Shown in pieces: positions 21,816 through 31,973 of a stretch of DNA of 64,000 nucleotides (position 1 is the first letter of the stretch; every line of letters begins with the position of its first letter). The DNA comes from Nemania diffusa (taxonomy: Eukaryota > Ascomycota > Sordariomycetes > Xylariales > Xylariaceae). The notes beneath the pieces are model-generated. The model had not been told where the DNA came from. It did no database searches and worked only from the letters and a program-made list of their open reading frames with translations. The DNA is taken from contig JBBPUQ010000004.1 in NCBI GenBank assembly GCA_038501195.1, positions 2,604,001 through 2,668,000 on the forward strand. The letters are read 5' to 3'. The translations under genes and the position numbers were made by a program.

Positions 21816-23525
21816 TTAATCTTCTGAGTCCACATCAGCGGGCTTCGAGATATGAATATCTGGTCCCAACTTTGGTTGAAGAAGTCTTGCGCTAGGATTA
21901 GTCTCGAAGGGATTTACGGTGGTGGTACCGAACGCCCTCGCGCTCACTCCCTGTCCAAACAGGACATCCAACTCTGCATATGTACGTCCCTTGGTTTCAG
22001 GGAGAAAGAAGAAGCAAAGCAGCGCGCACAGAAAACAAAGTCCAGCCCAGAAGAACCCCGTCTTCCCTTTCCAGTCCCAGGCGGTTGGGTTGAGCATGTA
22101 GGGGATGATGACCGAGTTCACGATACAGAGAATATTGTACAAGGTCCTGGATATCACAAGGGTTTTGGAGCGGAGGCGTGTCGAGGGGATCTCCGTCACG
22201 AGAACGTATCCCGGCGCACCGACGGTGCAGTTGTAGGCGAAAACGAAAACTAGAAGAAAGGAACCTATAGCCAAGGAAATACTTGGCCGCTCGCCTGCAA
22301 CAGCGAGGAACCCGATGGTAGAGAGGATGATAGCGAGGATGAACAATCCCGCGACGAAAAGTGTGCGACGCCCGAGATGTGATACTAGAGGCAGTGAGAG
22401 CAGTGTACCGAGGAAACCTAGAGCATATTGTACCGCCGAGAGGGTGAATGACAACTGGGTTGGAAGACCTGCCTGGAGATAAAAATAGGTCGAGTATGCC
22501 ATCAAGCCAGCTCCACAGAGTGCCTGACTGGTAGTAATGAGACAGGTGATCCAGGTGCGACGGCTATTAACCCCCCTGAAACAGTCAGAAATGCTTGTTC
22601 CAGCCACCATGTCCTTCTCAATCTCATTTGTATGAATCATCATCGAGATGGTCTGGTTGGCGTCGAAGCCAGCCTGGGTATTCTTCCCAACCAAGCGATT
22701 AAGAGAAGCTAAGGCGCGTTGAGGGTTGCCGTGGCGCACATGCCACCAAGGGCTTTCCGGTGCAAAAATGACTACGCTTAAGATCAACGCTGGCCAGGCC
22801 CATTCGATGGCGAAAGGAATCCTATAGGACCATTCTGTGGGACTATTGACCAGTCCGTTGAGGACGGATAGGGCTAACAGTTGACCGATGACCCAGGAAA
22901 GATTGACGTAAGTGGTCAGGTAGCTGCGGAGGACAACAGGGCACACTTCAGAAGCATATGCAGTTGTGAGGGTCTGAAAGATGCCGAGAGGGAGACCTAG
23001 GAGAAGCTCGCCAGCCAGCAGGGTTTCTTTGTTCGGCGCAAAGAACAGCAGAGGAACTAGGGCGACATTGGCAAAGAGAGCCGCTAGCATGGTTTTCTTG
23101 AAGCCGAATGGCTCGGAGATGGCACCGTTGAGGAGAAGGCCCAGAACTTGACCAGCATTCATAGCGCCGGACAAGCCTGCCTGCCAGGGTGCAGTGAGGC
23201 CATAAGTGCCATCGGGAAGCTCATGGCCGTATTTCTTTTGAAATGCAGGGAATGCATAAAATGAGCCGATGAGTGCATTGTCGAAGCCCTCCATTACGAC
23301 GGCCATGGAGATCACCATGGACCATGCAATGGCCTTCGGGTAGAGATGAACACCTTGCCAAAGCGTCATCTTGTGCTCTTGGGCAGTGGCCATTTGGGCC
23401 TCACCAATGATAGAACCATAATGCGAAGTGGTCATGCCCGGGCCGGAAGTGGAATTTTCAGTGAGGGGGTTGCTTGGAGAGTCCATCCCGTGGTCTATAG
23501 GATATTCGACGGGAAACGCGGGCAA
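21816..23525 (-). CDS. MFS sugar porter, alpha-glucoside permease type
   Basis: This is a 569-aa, intron-free transporter of the major facilitator superfamily, sugar-porter branch, closest by motif to fungal general alpha-glucoside/maltose proton symporters. The signature pieces are visible: EGFDNALIGSFYAFPAFQKKYG in the first helix region, PLGIFQTLTTAYASEVCP, PESPWWHVRHG before the central loop, and the C-terminal PETKGRTYAELDVLF. About 12 membrane helices can be drawn. Residues 1-60 are a hydrophilic cytosolic tail. It would import a disaccharide or related glycoside across the plasma membrane. It lies next to the GMC oxidoreductase on the same strand, so it may feed or drain a local pathway. 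ATGs at codons 1 and 14 are both possible starts. Confidence 0.87.
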   Translation of the reverse strand: MPAFPVEYPIDHGMDSPSNPLTENSTSGPGMTTSHYGSIIGEAQMATAQEHKMTLWQGVHLYPKAIAWSMVISMAVVMEGFDNALIGSFYAFPAFQKKYGHELPDGTYGLTAPWQAGLSGAMNAGQVLGLLLNGAISEPFGFKKTMLAALFANVALVPLLFFAPNKETLLAGELLLGLPLGIFQTLTTAYASEVCPVVLRSYLTTYVNLSWVIGQLLALSVLNGLVNSPTEWSYRIPFAIEWAWPALILSVVIFAPESPWWHVRHGNPQRALASLNRLVGKNTQAGFDANQTISMMIHTNEIEKDMVAGTSISDCFRGVNSRRTWITCLITTSQALCGAGLMAYSTYFYLQAGLPTQLSFTLSAVQYALGFLGTLLSLPLVSHLGRRTLFVAGLFILAIILSTIGFLAVAGERPSISLAIGSFLLVFVFAYNCTVGAPGYVLVTEIPSTRLRSKTLVISRTLYNILCIVNSVIIPYMLNPTAWDWKGKTGFFWAGLCFLCALLCFFFLPETKGRTYAELDVLFGQGVSARAFGTTTVNPFETNPSARLLQPKLGPDIHISKPADVDSED

Positions 23526-24610
23526 ACTAGGGTGGTTTGCACGCTCTGAAAGGAGAATTCATTGCAGATTTGCTCTGCTTTGTAGCCCCTGTTTCTTATA
23601 TATTGGGTGGCATCTTCCTACCCGACCTGCACGGCCCTGTCAAATCTCGAATCACCTACGCGATAGTCATCAAGCGGTGACAGCAAGGCCCGCTTGGGTT
23701 TTCGAAGGCAGCTGAAAGTTGTAAATACTTACCCAAAGCGAAGTTCCCATGTAAGCGATGATACTACAAGACATGGGATGCGTGGTCATAATACCTAACC
23801 TCCATACGTTGGGATTCCCAGCCTGCTTCGCCTGCGCGGGGTAAGTAGTTTTGAACGACGATGCACATGATTCAGCTTGCTTAAGTGCATCAGCACATGT
23901 CGGCAAACGGAAGAAGAATCGCCAGTATTGTGCAGGCTGTGCACACGTGAGAATGTGTATTATTGTTTTAAGCGATCGTCCATGCAGTGAGATTACCTCC
24001 TGGATTACAAATGGGGTGGCAAGCTGGCCTACATAGGCCTGCCTGATTACTCATCATAAATATTAAAGTATTGATACGACTTAATATTAAACTAGATAAA
24101 AATATTGGGTGAGACTATTTCGTCACAGATTTGCTTGCAGATATGAGGAAACCAGCCATATTATATTATACCTAGCAGCAGATACTTTGAGGACAATTAT
24201 AAACTTGAAGAAGTACTCAAGTAACTATCTTAGCAAGTCAATATGTATTCAAGTAAATAGCAAACGAAACTAAGTTGCTGAGAAACGCATTGACACCCAA
24301 CCTAGAACGTGTTGTATAAATTTCTACCTTGTGTAATAGTCAATCGGCTTACACAGGCAAGTAACTGCCTACTTAGAGGTAGGTACTTTTCTTTTGAGCA
24401 CGGTGGGGCAAAAAACTGGACGAGTAATATTGAAGCTAGTCGAATCGTTAACGGCGTAGGTTTAACCGAACATAGAGATCATCATTTGAGGCTCTATGAG
24501 GCAATTTATGCCTGCCTATGTAACGTTGTCCCTGAGACATGAGAGAAAGTTGAGAGAAACTAACGAAACAGGGGAAAAGCGGCAGGCGCTACGACTAGGT
24601 TACATTCTGA
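23526..24610. other. Intergenic region upstream of the sugar porter
   Basis: It holds the promoter of the minus-strand transporter and the 3' flank of the GMC gene. A CTACTTAGAGGTAGGTA motif lies near 24369. No gene is seen. Confidence 0.5.
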
Positions 24611-26308
24611 TTAGGCCTCAGATCGTGACTGGCGTAGAAGATGTCGGGCCAGTCTCTGCGCGAGTACTGCAAGGGTGATGGATGGGTTCGACGAAGGACT
24701 GGTGGGAAATACTGAGAGGTCGCAGACGAAGAGGTTTTGGCACCCATGCACCTGCAGATTGCTATCCACCACGCTCTCATCTGCGCGTTCTCCCATTCGC
24801 ATAGTCCCCACCTCGTGAGCCACGACCCCAAATGGTGCCCTTGACACGCGCGGGATTGTGGACGTCCGTTGTCCGTCTTCTTCTCGGCAGCGCAACTGGT
24901 TCATTATTTGGGAAGCAATCTCCTCCATGTGGTCTGTGTACATCGAGGTGTCCTTCTTGCGCACTTGGATCGTGGGCACAGGCTTCGGCAGGTTCAAGAC
25001 TTTGCTGTCATAAGGATAATCACCCTCAATCAACCCCTCTGAAGGAAAACAGTATACAACTTGGACCATGACTTTTTCGGTAGCAGTCCCATCGGACTTC
25101 CTCTGCTCGGCCTCTGTTTCCCAAAATCTTGTTTCAGTTATGATTTCGTCGTTCTCGTCAATGAATAGAGTTGAAAATTCTTGTTGTCCAAGAAATGAGG
25201 GTGCGTTGACTGTGATGTTGACTAAACAATCGATATCGCTCGCCGCCGATCCAGGATTGGCCCTCGTTTTCACCATTCTCTGAAGCCTGAGAGCTTGGCG
25301 CTTAATCAGCTCAACTGCACGACCTCCTTGAAATATGAATCGAGTTCCCCAAATGTCGTGATCAGTAAGACCGCAGCCAACATGGCGGTTCGTCATGCCA
25401 AGCCCGCTCCGAAGCGCAATCACTGCTGTATCAATAGTCCCAGCACATAGGATAACGGTTGCTTTTCCGGTTGGGATGGAACGTTCCTTGCCACGGTCAT
25501 CAAGAACAGTTAAGCTGTCAACACGATTTGCACTAGCCCGATTGATGGCAACCACCTGAGTCCTGGCTAGTAAATTGAAATCTTCGCTCTTGTTGAAGAC
25601 CTGGTTGAGGATCCAGGTGGCAGTGCAGTAACCGCCCATGACCATTTGGTATAGCCTTGACCCGGGCTCTCTAGCAGTGAATTCTGCCGCCATGGGACAG
25701 AGTTGGAATGCCTCTCCGGAGACTGAGCTGTTGAGTTTCTCTTTGATGCTCTCGATGGCCACAGTGATACCCGCTGACAGGCCATTATTGCACAAGGGGT
25801 ATGGGTTTGTAATTGACGCCCCTTTGTCATTGACCATAAGCCCGTATGCCGTATTGTAGTTTGTTGCGTTTAGATCTTTGCGGACGCCGGCTGGGAACTT
25901 TTCCAAATCACTCTTGGATAGCATCGGCGTGTACAACCCCCACACAAGACTGCGCCCTCCAATACCATATACAGGCCCGCCAGCGTAGTCAGAAGACTTG
26001 GAACTCACGGTTGCAAAAGAATCTTTCAGAGTATCATATACCATAGCATTGTCCATCGATGGCCCTTCAAGGCTTGTCTGATTCCATCGAGGGCTTGCGA
26101 TATTGGTGCAATGAGTGTCCAAAAGCAAACCGCCCCTCTCGATGAGGAGAACGCGGCGTGTGGGCTTGGAGCCCTGATCTTGATCTTCGACGAGCGACCT
26201 CGCCAAGATTCCGCCGCCAATGCCACTCCCGATCACAATATAGCTATAATGGTTGGCTGCGCAGAGCCTGATAACATTATCAAGTGTTGCCGAAATTAGT
26301 CTGTCCAT
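24611..26308 (-). CDS. GMC-family FAD oxidoreductase, pyranose-oxidase-like active site
   Basis: This is a 565-aa flavoenzyme of the glucose-methanol-choline family encoded in one exon. The Rossmann FAD-binding motif GSGIGGG lies at residues 27-33, followed by VLLIERGG. The flavin-loop block GIGGRSLVWGLYTPML is conserved. The C-terminal GMC domain has the catalytic-base motif VAHEVGTMRMG (His498) and SSNPSITLAVLAQRLA (Asn541). The His-Asn pair, rather than the His-His of glucose oxidase, is the pattern of pyranose-2-oxidase-type and related members. No signal peptide is present, so it is probably intracellular. It should oxidise an alcohol or sugar carbon to a carbonyl with O2 or another acceptor. 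Its neighbours (sugar porter, PhyH-like dioxygenase) suggest a shared substrate, which is inference. Confidence 0.9.
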   Translation of the reverse strand: MDRLISATLDNVIRLCAANHYSYIVIGSGIGGGILARSLVEDQDQGSKPTRRVLLIERGGLLLDTHCTNIASPRWNQTSLEGPSMDNAMVYDTLKDSFATVSSKSSDYAGGPVYGIGGRSLVWGLYTPMLSKSDLEKFPAGVRKDLNATNYNTAYGLMVNDKGASITNPYPLCNNGLSAGITVAIESIKEKLNSSVSGEAFQLCPMAAEFTAREPGSRLYQMVMGGYCTATWILNQVFNKSEDFNLLARTQVVAINRASANRVDSLTVLDDRGKERSIPTGKATVILCAGTIDTAVIALRSGLGMTNRHVGCGLTDHDIWGTRFIFQGGRAVELIKRQALRLQRMVKTRANPGSAASDIDCLVNITVNAPSFLGQQEFSTLFIDENDEIITETRFWETEAEQRKSDGTATEKVMVQVVYCFPSEGLIEGDYPYDSKVLNLPKPVPTIQVRKKDTSMYTDHMEEIASQIMNQLRCREEDGQRTSTIPRVSRAPFGVVAHEVGTMRMGERADESVVDSNLQVHGCQNLFVCDLSVFPTSPSSNPSITLAVLAQRLARHLLRQSRSEA

Positions 26309-27239
26309 GATTAGGGAAGTGCCCTAGTTTACCGAGTTAGTTATTAGGCCCGAGCTCACAACGAGAGGTCATCGACTTACGTATTGTGTTCAACTGTCAA
26401 AGGTATAAGTTAAGACCTGGAGGTAATTATGGTGATGTGTCAGGATTGAATGCCCACAAAACACATTAGGGAAGAAGAGAGTGTCGACTAGGTATTTATA
26501 ATATGTTCCTCCTGTGCTGTTAATTCATCAATTGGTCTCAAATTCATAGCGCAAATCAATTTCCGTGACGTTTCTCACATTCAGGTCTATGTGTCGGGTT
26601 GCATACTCTACCAGGCTCTGTCTGGACTCCAAAAGTGCAATTTTGGGCAGGCATGCTGCCATCCATTGCAGGGTACCAAATGAAACTCTAACAGGCGCCA
26701 ATTGTATTTGCATCATAGAGGATTACCATGTGATTAGCGATATTAAGAGACATTCTTCATACTTTTGTCCCATAGGACATGGGTGATTCATTTATTAGGG
26801 CCCATGAGATCCGCTCTAATACCTTTGAACAATGCAAGAACTAGAAGATTTTGTAAATTTAACACCTAATTAGTACACAACAATGGTGGGAATACTATAC
26901 AATATCCTTCTAGTGGAGTATTAGTGTAGTGTGACTCAAATGGTAGATAGCCACGGCAAGGCCGATTGAGACACTAAGTACTTGACAAAAGCAGAGATAC
27001 AACGTAAAGGGATAGCTTCACAAATAGTGGCGCCAAATAGTAATCACTTTTTGAGAACGCCTTGTAGTATCTTTTTTGTCGTTATTTTCTAATCAAGCAC
27101 GACCTCATTAGTACACTGTCCCCTCCTCCTCCCCCGCACATTGTGTGATGGTGCAAAACGACGACGTTAATACTCCTCCAGCATTTACAGTATCCATAAT
27201 ACACGACATATTGATAATAACTTTCCTATGTTGTCTCAT
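26309..27239. other. Intergenic region with a small protein-like open frame
   Basis: This is the upstream region of the GMC gene. A minus-strand frame at 26716-26528 (62 codons, starting MMQIQLAPVRVSFG) has coding-like composition near its end (LLESRQSLVEYATRHIDL) but no known domain. It could be a micro-gene or the 3' remnant of a lost gene. The rest is empty. Confidence 0.4.
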
Positions 27240-29426
27240 TCAGCTCTGGATAAGTAGCTGAAATCCACCTTCCTGGGCTGTGTTGATCATGCATCCAAGA
27301 CAGCTGATCCCCTGGTATATTGACGGGACGCCCCGGACTCCAGCAAAAAACTGTGCTTCGCCATGGTCGTGGGTTAATACCATGGAGATTCGATTATCGC
27401 TAGCAACTGGCGCTTCGACCCCGGTTCTGACAACGGCCGTAGTATCGAGCAGCGTTACCGGATCCTTGGGGTGGTGATCACAAGGACGCGCCAGACAAGT
27501 TGCCATGTATGCCAGATTCGCATCATATAAACTTATCTCCTCACTTTTAGTACCGAACTTGACTCTTGCGCGCAGGGTCAGTGAGTTGTGGTAGGGTCGC
27601 ACCGTGAAGATGGTATCAGAGTGAACACCCATCGCAGATGGACTGATGATATCATTGTCCTGTTGAATAGAAACCCTCGCCAAAGCACGAGGCTGGACGC
27701 GTGACTTCTCCGTAATTGCCTTGTAGTAATTGTGTCCATCGTGGAACTGGCCATCTAGGGCTCGGTACCAGACTAAATGGCGCTTAATGGACGAGTCTGC
27801 TCCAAGGGTCATCGGGAGGATAGACGTAGAGCCATTACATGACCCTAGCACGTTCTGCCCCTCGCCAGCGTTGGATGGTATATACCCTAGCAATTGGCAT
27901 AGATCGGCATGAAGTTGCTGAGTTGTATATGAATCAGACATAACTGAGGGCTTCTTGAAGCCCAACGCTATAGTGATCTGTGAACTGACACGGCGGAGTA
28001 GAGAGCGGCAGATATGAGGTCCTAAGCTGCCTTTAGGGTGCTGGACAATTGATAGTGTTTCAAGATCAGTATCAACAAAACACATCAGGATTGCATCGCC
28101 AACTAAGCTTTGGAAACCCGCCAGTATACTGCGGAGCAAGCAAGGATCTCCATTCGAGCTCAAGTTGGCCCAACTGTGTGAGCGACAGCCATTGCAACAT
28201 TCACAGGTCATATCTGACACGCAGTCGCTTAAGGAACAGCAAAACTCCTCATAATGCGCACTTAGGTCGATATTCTCGAAAGAGGGCGAAACTCCGAAGA
28301 GAAAGGTTAATTTATCTCGAATGTGCGCATGTGGACAAGGTCCAAGTAGGGAACGCAGACCATCATGAGGGAGATCGGATCCCGGTCCGAAATCAACCCT
28401 TGTGAACGAGAACACGATAGCTCCAATGAGATTGACGAAAGAGGCAATGACTGGCTGAAGGGGCTTTGTCGTCGCAGTCAAAAGCTGCTCGGTCGTTCTA
28501 GCCAAGCAACCTTTAGCTTCCATGGTCAAATGGTCGTACGGGGAATACCCACCTGGATGGGCTAGAAACTCGTCGGGACGGAAGACCATCTTATGCGGGG
28601 AAGATAGGTTGCCGTGAATGATCCTTTCGAGGTGGAATGAAGTCTGTTCTTCGTGCTTAACCGAGATGATGATGTTATTTCTCAGGCCTTGATAAATTGC
28701 TTCACCCTCAACTAATAGAATGACATCATCGGGGCATAAAGCCATCATAAGCGAAACGACGCCGCCAAGTCCCCTGAACCCTTCGATATATAGCACAAAT
28801 GCAGAATCCCGCAGGGATTGTTGCATTGCATCTAAGAGCTCCACCATAGAGTCGATCGTGAGTCTCTCCAAGAGAGATGCCGAGGTTTGTGCGGGCAAGT
28901 CGATATTGATACGCATGTATGTCTCTCGAATACGAGTAACTTGGATGGCATGGTGTTGACCAAATGCAAGAGGTTTGAGCTTGTTGGAAACGACCTCAGC
29001 TAGGTCCGAAAGCTGTCCCATGCTTGCCAAACATTGTTCCCTGGGTAAGACCTTCATCGATAGCTCAAACAACAAGTGCCCCGTAGAGTTCCTGCAGAAC
29101 ATCTCGACCAAACAAAGAGTCAACAGTGCAGCAGCTTGTCCACCAGCCGACTGGCATAAAACCGCCGAGGCATCGCCTGCCATCCATCCAACAAAGGCCT
29201 GAAGCCTGCAAAGTCTTACCGAACTCGACCTCGTGAGCGCATCGGGAGTTCGCTTTGCCAGGGGTCCGGTAATCGGAAAGCGGGCGCCTATAGCGCTGAG
29301 TTGGTCCAAGGCCAGGGGGTTGACGTTGTCAGCTGATAGGGCTTGAAGGACGGGTTTGATGGCTCTTATTAGGTCTATGGCCGCTGTGTGGCTGAGGTCC
29401 ACTTGCAGCGAAACATCTAGGGCCAT
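27240..29426 (-). CDS. Uncharacterised 728-aa protein
   Basis: This is an intron-free frame of 728 aa with coding-like composition throughout. I do not recognise the family. Residues 1-150 are mainly helical and rich in Leu/Ala (SLQVDLSHTAAIDLIRAI). The middle is mixed, with a Cys-dense stretch near residues 405-420 (MTCECCNGCRSHSW) that could bind a metal. The C-terminal third looks beta-rich. No membrane helix or signal peptide is evident. It is divergent from the PhyH-like gene across 691 bp and on the same strand as the GMC enzyme and sugar porter, so co-regulation is possible. Alternatives are an orphan regulator or an adaptor-type protein; I assign no function. Confidence 0.72.
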   Translation of the reverse strand: MALDVSLQVDLSHTAAIDLIRAIKPVLQALSADNVNPLALDQLSAIGARFPITGPLAKRTPDALTRSSSVRLCRLQAFVGWMAGDASAVLCQSAGGQAAALLTLCLVEMFCRNSTGHLLFELSMKVLPREQCLASMGQLSDLAEVVSNKLKPLAFGQHHAIQVTRIRETYMRINIDLPAQTSASLLERLTIDSMVELLDAMQQSLRDSAFVLYIEGFRGLGGVVSLMMALCPDDVILLVEGEAIYQGLRNNIIISVKHEEQTSFHLERIIHGNLSSPHKMVFRPDEFLAHPGGYSPYDHLTMEAKGCLARTTEQLLTATTKPLQPVIASFVNLIGAIVFSFTRVDFGPGSDLPHDGLRSLLGPCPHAHIRDKLTFLFGVSPSFENIDLSAHYEEFCCSLSDCVSDMTCECCNGCRSHSWANLSSNGDPCLLRSILAGFQSLVGDAILMCFVDTDLETLSIVQHPKGSLGPHICRSLLRRVSSQITIALGFKKPSVMSDSYTTQQLHADLCQLLGYIPSNAGEGQNVLGSCNGSTSILPMTLGADSSIKRHLVWYRALDGQFHDGHNYYKAITEKSRVQPRALARVSIQQDNDIISPSAMGVHSDTIFTVRPYHNSLTLRARVKFGTKSEEISLYDANLAYMATCLARPCDHHPKDPVTLLDTTAVVRTGVEAPVASDNRISMVLTHDHGEAQFFAGVRGVPSIYQGISCLGCMINTAQEGGFQLLIQS

Positions 29427-30117
29427 TGCGCTTCGTGAAAAGATGGACGATATATGCGTAGTGATAATAATGTTGCGTTGAGTGAATTATCGATTGATTA
29501 GAGTTATGTCTAACCTCCCATAGAATCTTTATATACTCTATATCCTATGCTGAGCCTCTAACTACTCTTCATGTGACCCATCTTTCTAAGAAAAAATTTT
29601 CATCAAAAGTTTTGACCTACTCTATCAATTGAAGTCTGTGGTAGGAACATATTAGACAACAATTCTCCTATTATCAAACGTATACTAGACACACGCCGCA
29701 CTTTGATGCCTTGACGATGGTTACAATATCAACGAAACCCCTAAAGATTCCTGGCTGCTTTAAAATATATAAAAATAAAATAATAGATAGAATTTATCGA
29801 AGAACCTGCGTGACTAGCTAACTAAGGCAGCTCTTAGAGAGGACTATCAGGGATAAATAGAAATATTCATTGCAGATGTGCTAGACTAAGCCTAATTTGC
29901 TTGTTCACCTGTATGTACTATTACGACAGTCATTACTGTTACGGCTATTCGGAATTAAACTCCTTACTTCCGTTCGTAGGGTGTGTTTTATTATAATAAC
30001 CTAGACCGCCACCGACGTATGAGTTGGGGATACCTACCTCCTCACCCAAATCCACGTCACCACCCTGAAGAATTTGATACCACGTGGCATTGAGCTTCAT
30101 GTTTTTTTCCTCTAAAC
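29427..30117. promoter_or_regulatory. Divergent promoter region between the orphan gene and the PhyH-like gene
   Basis: This 691-bp spacer should contain promoters for both genes. A TATA-like TATATACTCTATATCC lies near 29532 on the orphan side. No palindromic operator is clear. Confidence 0.4.
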
Positions 30118-31068
30118 ATGGGCCTAAAATCTATCCCAACCCTCGTTATCCCTGAAGAAATTCGATTGACTGGTCGCTGCCCATTATATATCACGGCGGC
30201 TGCGTTGAAGCACTTGCATGAATCAGGCATCATTGTCCTCGAGAATGCTATATCACCTGCGTCTCTGGATCTCCTAAATGCTACGATGGCACCAGAGGCG
30301 ATCCGTTTAGCCAAGATCGACGGCCGGCACTTTAACTTCGGATCTCGGTGTAGCAATATCAACCAAGGCCCCCCTCTTGACAGTTCATCGATGTTCTCAG
30401 ATGTGTGGGTTAATCCATTCGCTCTTTCTATAATAGCGGCAATGTTAGGCCCCAATCCCGTATTACACTATGCCTGCGGAAACACGGCGTTGAGGGCTGC
30501 CCCTGATGGACGGCAACCAGTCCATTCAGATATTGAGTTCCCTCATCCTAGGTTTCCCTTTTCACTTGTTGTCAATATCCCCCTCGTGAACATGGTGGAG
30601 TCCAACGGTGCAACTGAAGTGTGGCTGGGTTCTCACACTGCTACCTCGCTCGATGATCAGGTCCAGATACCAAACCAAATAGACAACCTTCCCATCCGTG
30701 CGATATTGCCCGCCCTGGTAGATAAGCGTAGAGCCTTCTCGCCGCCAGTTCGGGCTTGCGTGTCTAAGGGAAGCATTATAATCCGTGATTTTCGACTATG
30801 GCATGCTGGCATGCCAAATCTGACTCCATCGCCTCGCGTCATGCTGGCGTTTGTCTGGCAGGCATACTGGTGGCGTGGCAGTGGGTTCGTACGGTTGCCG
30901 CTGGAACTCAGGCCTAAGATACATTCATGGGAAAATTCGAGGCAATGTCTCATTGCTGCCCAATGGGTCGATAAGGACGATGACTGCCAAATCGACGGAA
31001 TGGCATCTCACGGTACGAATCTGGCGAGCTCAGATCTCGCCTTATTAACTGAGTTGTCTCAACTGTAA
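30118..31068 (+). CDS. Phytanoyl-CoA dioxygenase (PhyH)-like 2-oxoglutarate/Fe(II) oxygenase
   Basis: This is a 316-aa single-exon gene. The fold's facial triad is visible: His136 and Asp138 in PVHSDIEF, and His229 in RLWHAGMPN, with the 2-oxoglutarate-binding Arg near residue 240 in SPRVMLAF. The N-terminal part (ESGIIVLENAISPASLDLLN) is the usual PhyH start. It should hydroxylate, desaturate or rearrange a small molecule using O2 and 2-oxoglutarate. Fungal PhyH-like enzymes often act in secondary metabolism rather than on phytanoyl-CoA, and no PTS1-type C-terminus is present (ends LSQL). It is divergent from the 728-aa orphan. Confidence 0.87.
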   Translation: MGLKSIPTLVIPEEIRLTGRCPLYITAAALKHLHESGIIVLENAISPASLDLLNATMAPEAIRLAKIDGRHFNFGSRCSNINQGPPLDSSSMFSDVWVNPFALSIIAAMLGPNPVLHYACGNTALRAAPDGRQPVHSDIEFPHPRFPFSLVVNIPLVNMVESNGATEVWLGSHTATSLDDQVQIPNQIDNLPIRAILPALVDKRRAFSPPVRACVSKGSIIIRDFRLWHAGMPNLTPSPRVMLAFVWQAYWWRGSGFVRLPLELRPKIHSWENSRQCLIAAQWVDKDDDCQIDGMASHGTNLASSDLALLTELSQL

Positions 31069-31973
31069 GCAAAGACAGCACTACATGCATATCCGCGAGA
31101 TACATGAGGCTGCCCCTCTTGACATACTACCCAGTATCTGTTGAAGTAGGGCGAGTGAATGTGATTACATAATCACACAGTCATGCATGAGCCAGTATGA
31201 CTTGGGTAGATTATAGATACTACCACAGTTGGTATAGCTACTAGAAGATATTTTGGCTTGATTTTTTAGGCACACCACCCTCCTTAGCAATTAGCTTATT
31301 CATTACTTAGGTTATTAAGAAAATATCGGTGCACTCTAACTTTCCCTGAAAACATCGTGAAAATTTGTTGAGACTAATCCACCATGGGTGCCCAGTAATA
31401 CACCCCAGTCACTTCACTACATACACATTAGGTGCTCGTGCGCAAGACAGTAGAAAAAAGGAGAAAGTTAAACCAAACTACATGAAGCCTAATAATAGGG
31501 TCTTACCTGTTATTTCAGTCACTTTAGGGGTGTCGCTTATAGGGGTCTCCCCTAGACCGCCAGTAATCCTGATTTGTTAGGAGACTTCTCTCTGCTGGGT
31601 TCTGCCGATTTGGTGTTTAACAGGGAATGGAGGCTTAGACCTCTCTCACGCGACTAAAGATTGCGCCGATGCGATACGTGTCCGCTGACGTCGCGTCGGT
31701 TCATCCTCAAGTTGATGTAGGTGTTATGTTATAACTTGTGGTGACCGGGTTTATAGGCAAAAGTTTTAAGAGGCCTCCTTATCTACATGGGTGCGTCATT
31801 TAGACTAATACCCATTTATTCAATATACCAAATAATATTATATCCCTTATATCTAACAGCTAGGTATCTCACGAGAGTGGAACCACGGAGCGGCTAAACC
31901 TAGCTCCGTGGATCGCCGCACTTGCCAGATAGAAACCTGAGAGTACCTAAGTTCTCTTTCTACATCAACAAGC
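31069..31973. other. Intergenic region with a perfect 9-bp hairpin
   Basis: No gene is seen. The notable element is the inverted repeat at 31883-31911. Confidence 0.5.
31883..31911. repeat. Hairpin CCACGGAGC / GCTCCGTGG
   Basis: Two perfect 9-bp arms flank an 11-bp loop (GGCTAAACCTA), about 60 bp before the decayed gene. It is GC-rich against its AT-rich surroundings. It may be a DNA or RNA stem-loop; function unknown. Confidence 0.5.

Noticed and set aside
21816..31068. Standard secondary-metabolite cluster
   Set aside because: No PKS, NRPS, terpene cyclase or prenyltransferase is present, so only a tentative small-cluster reading is kept.
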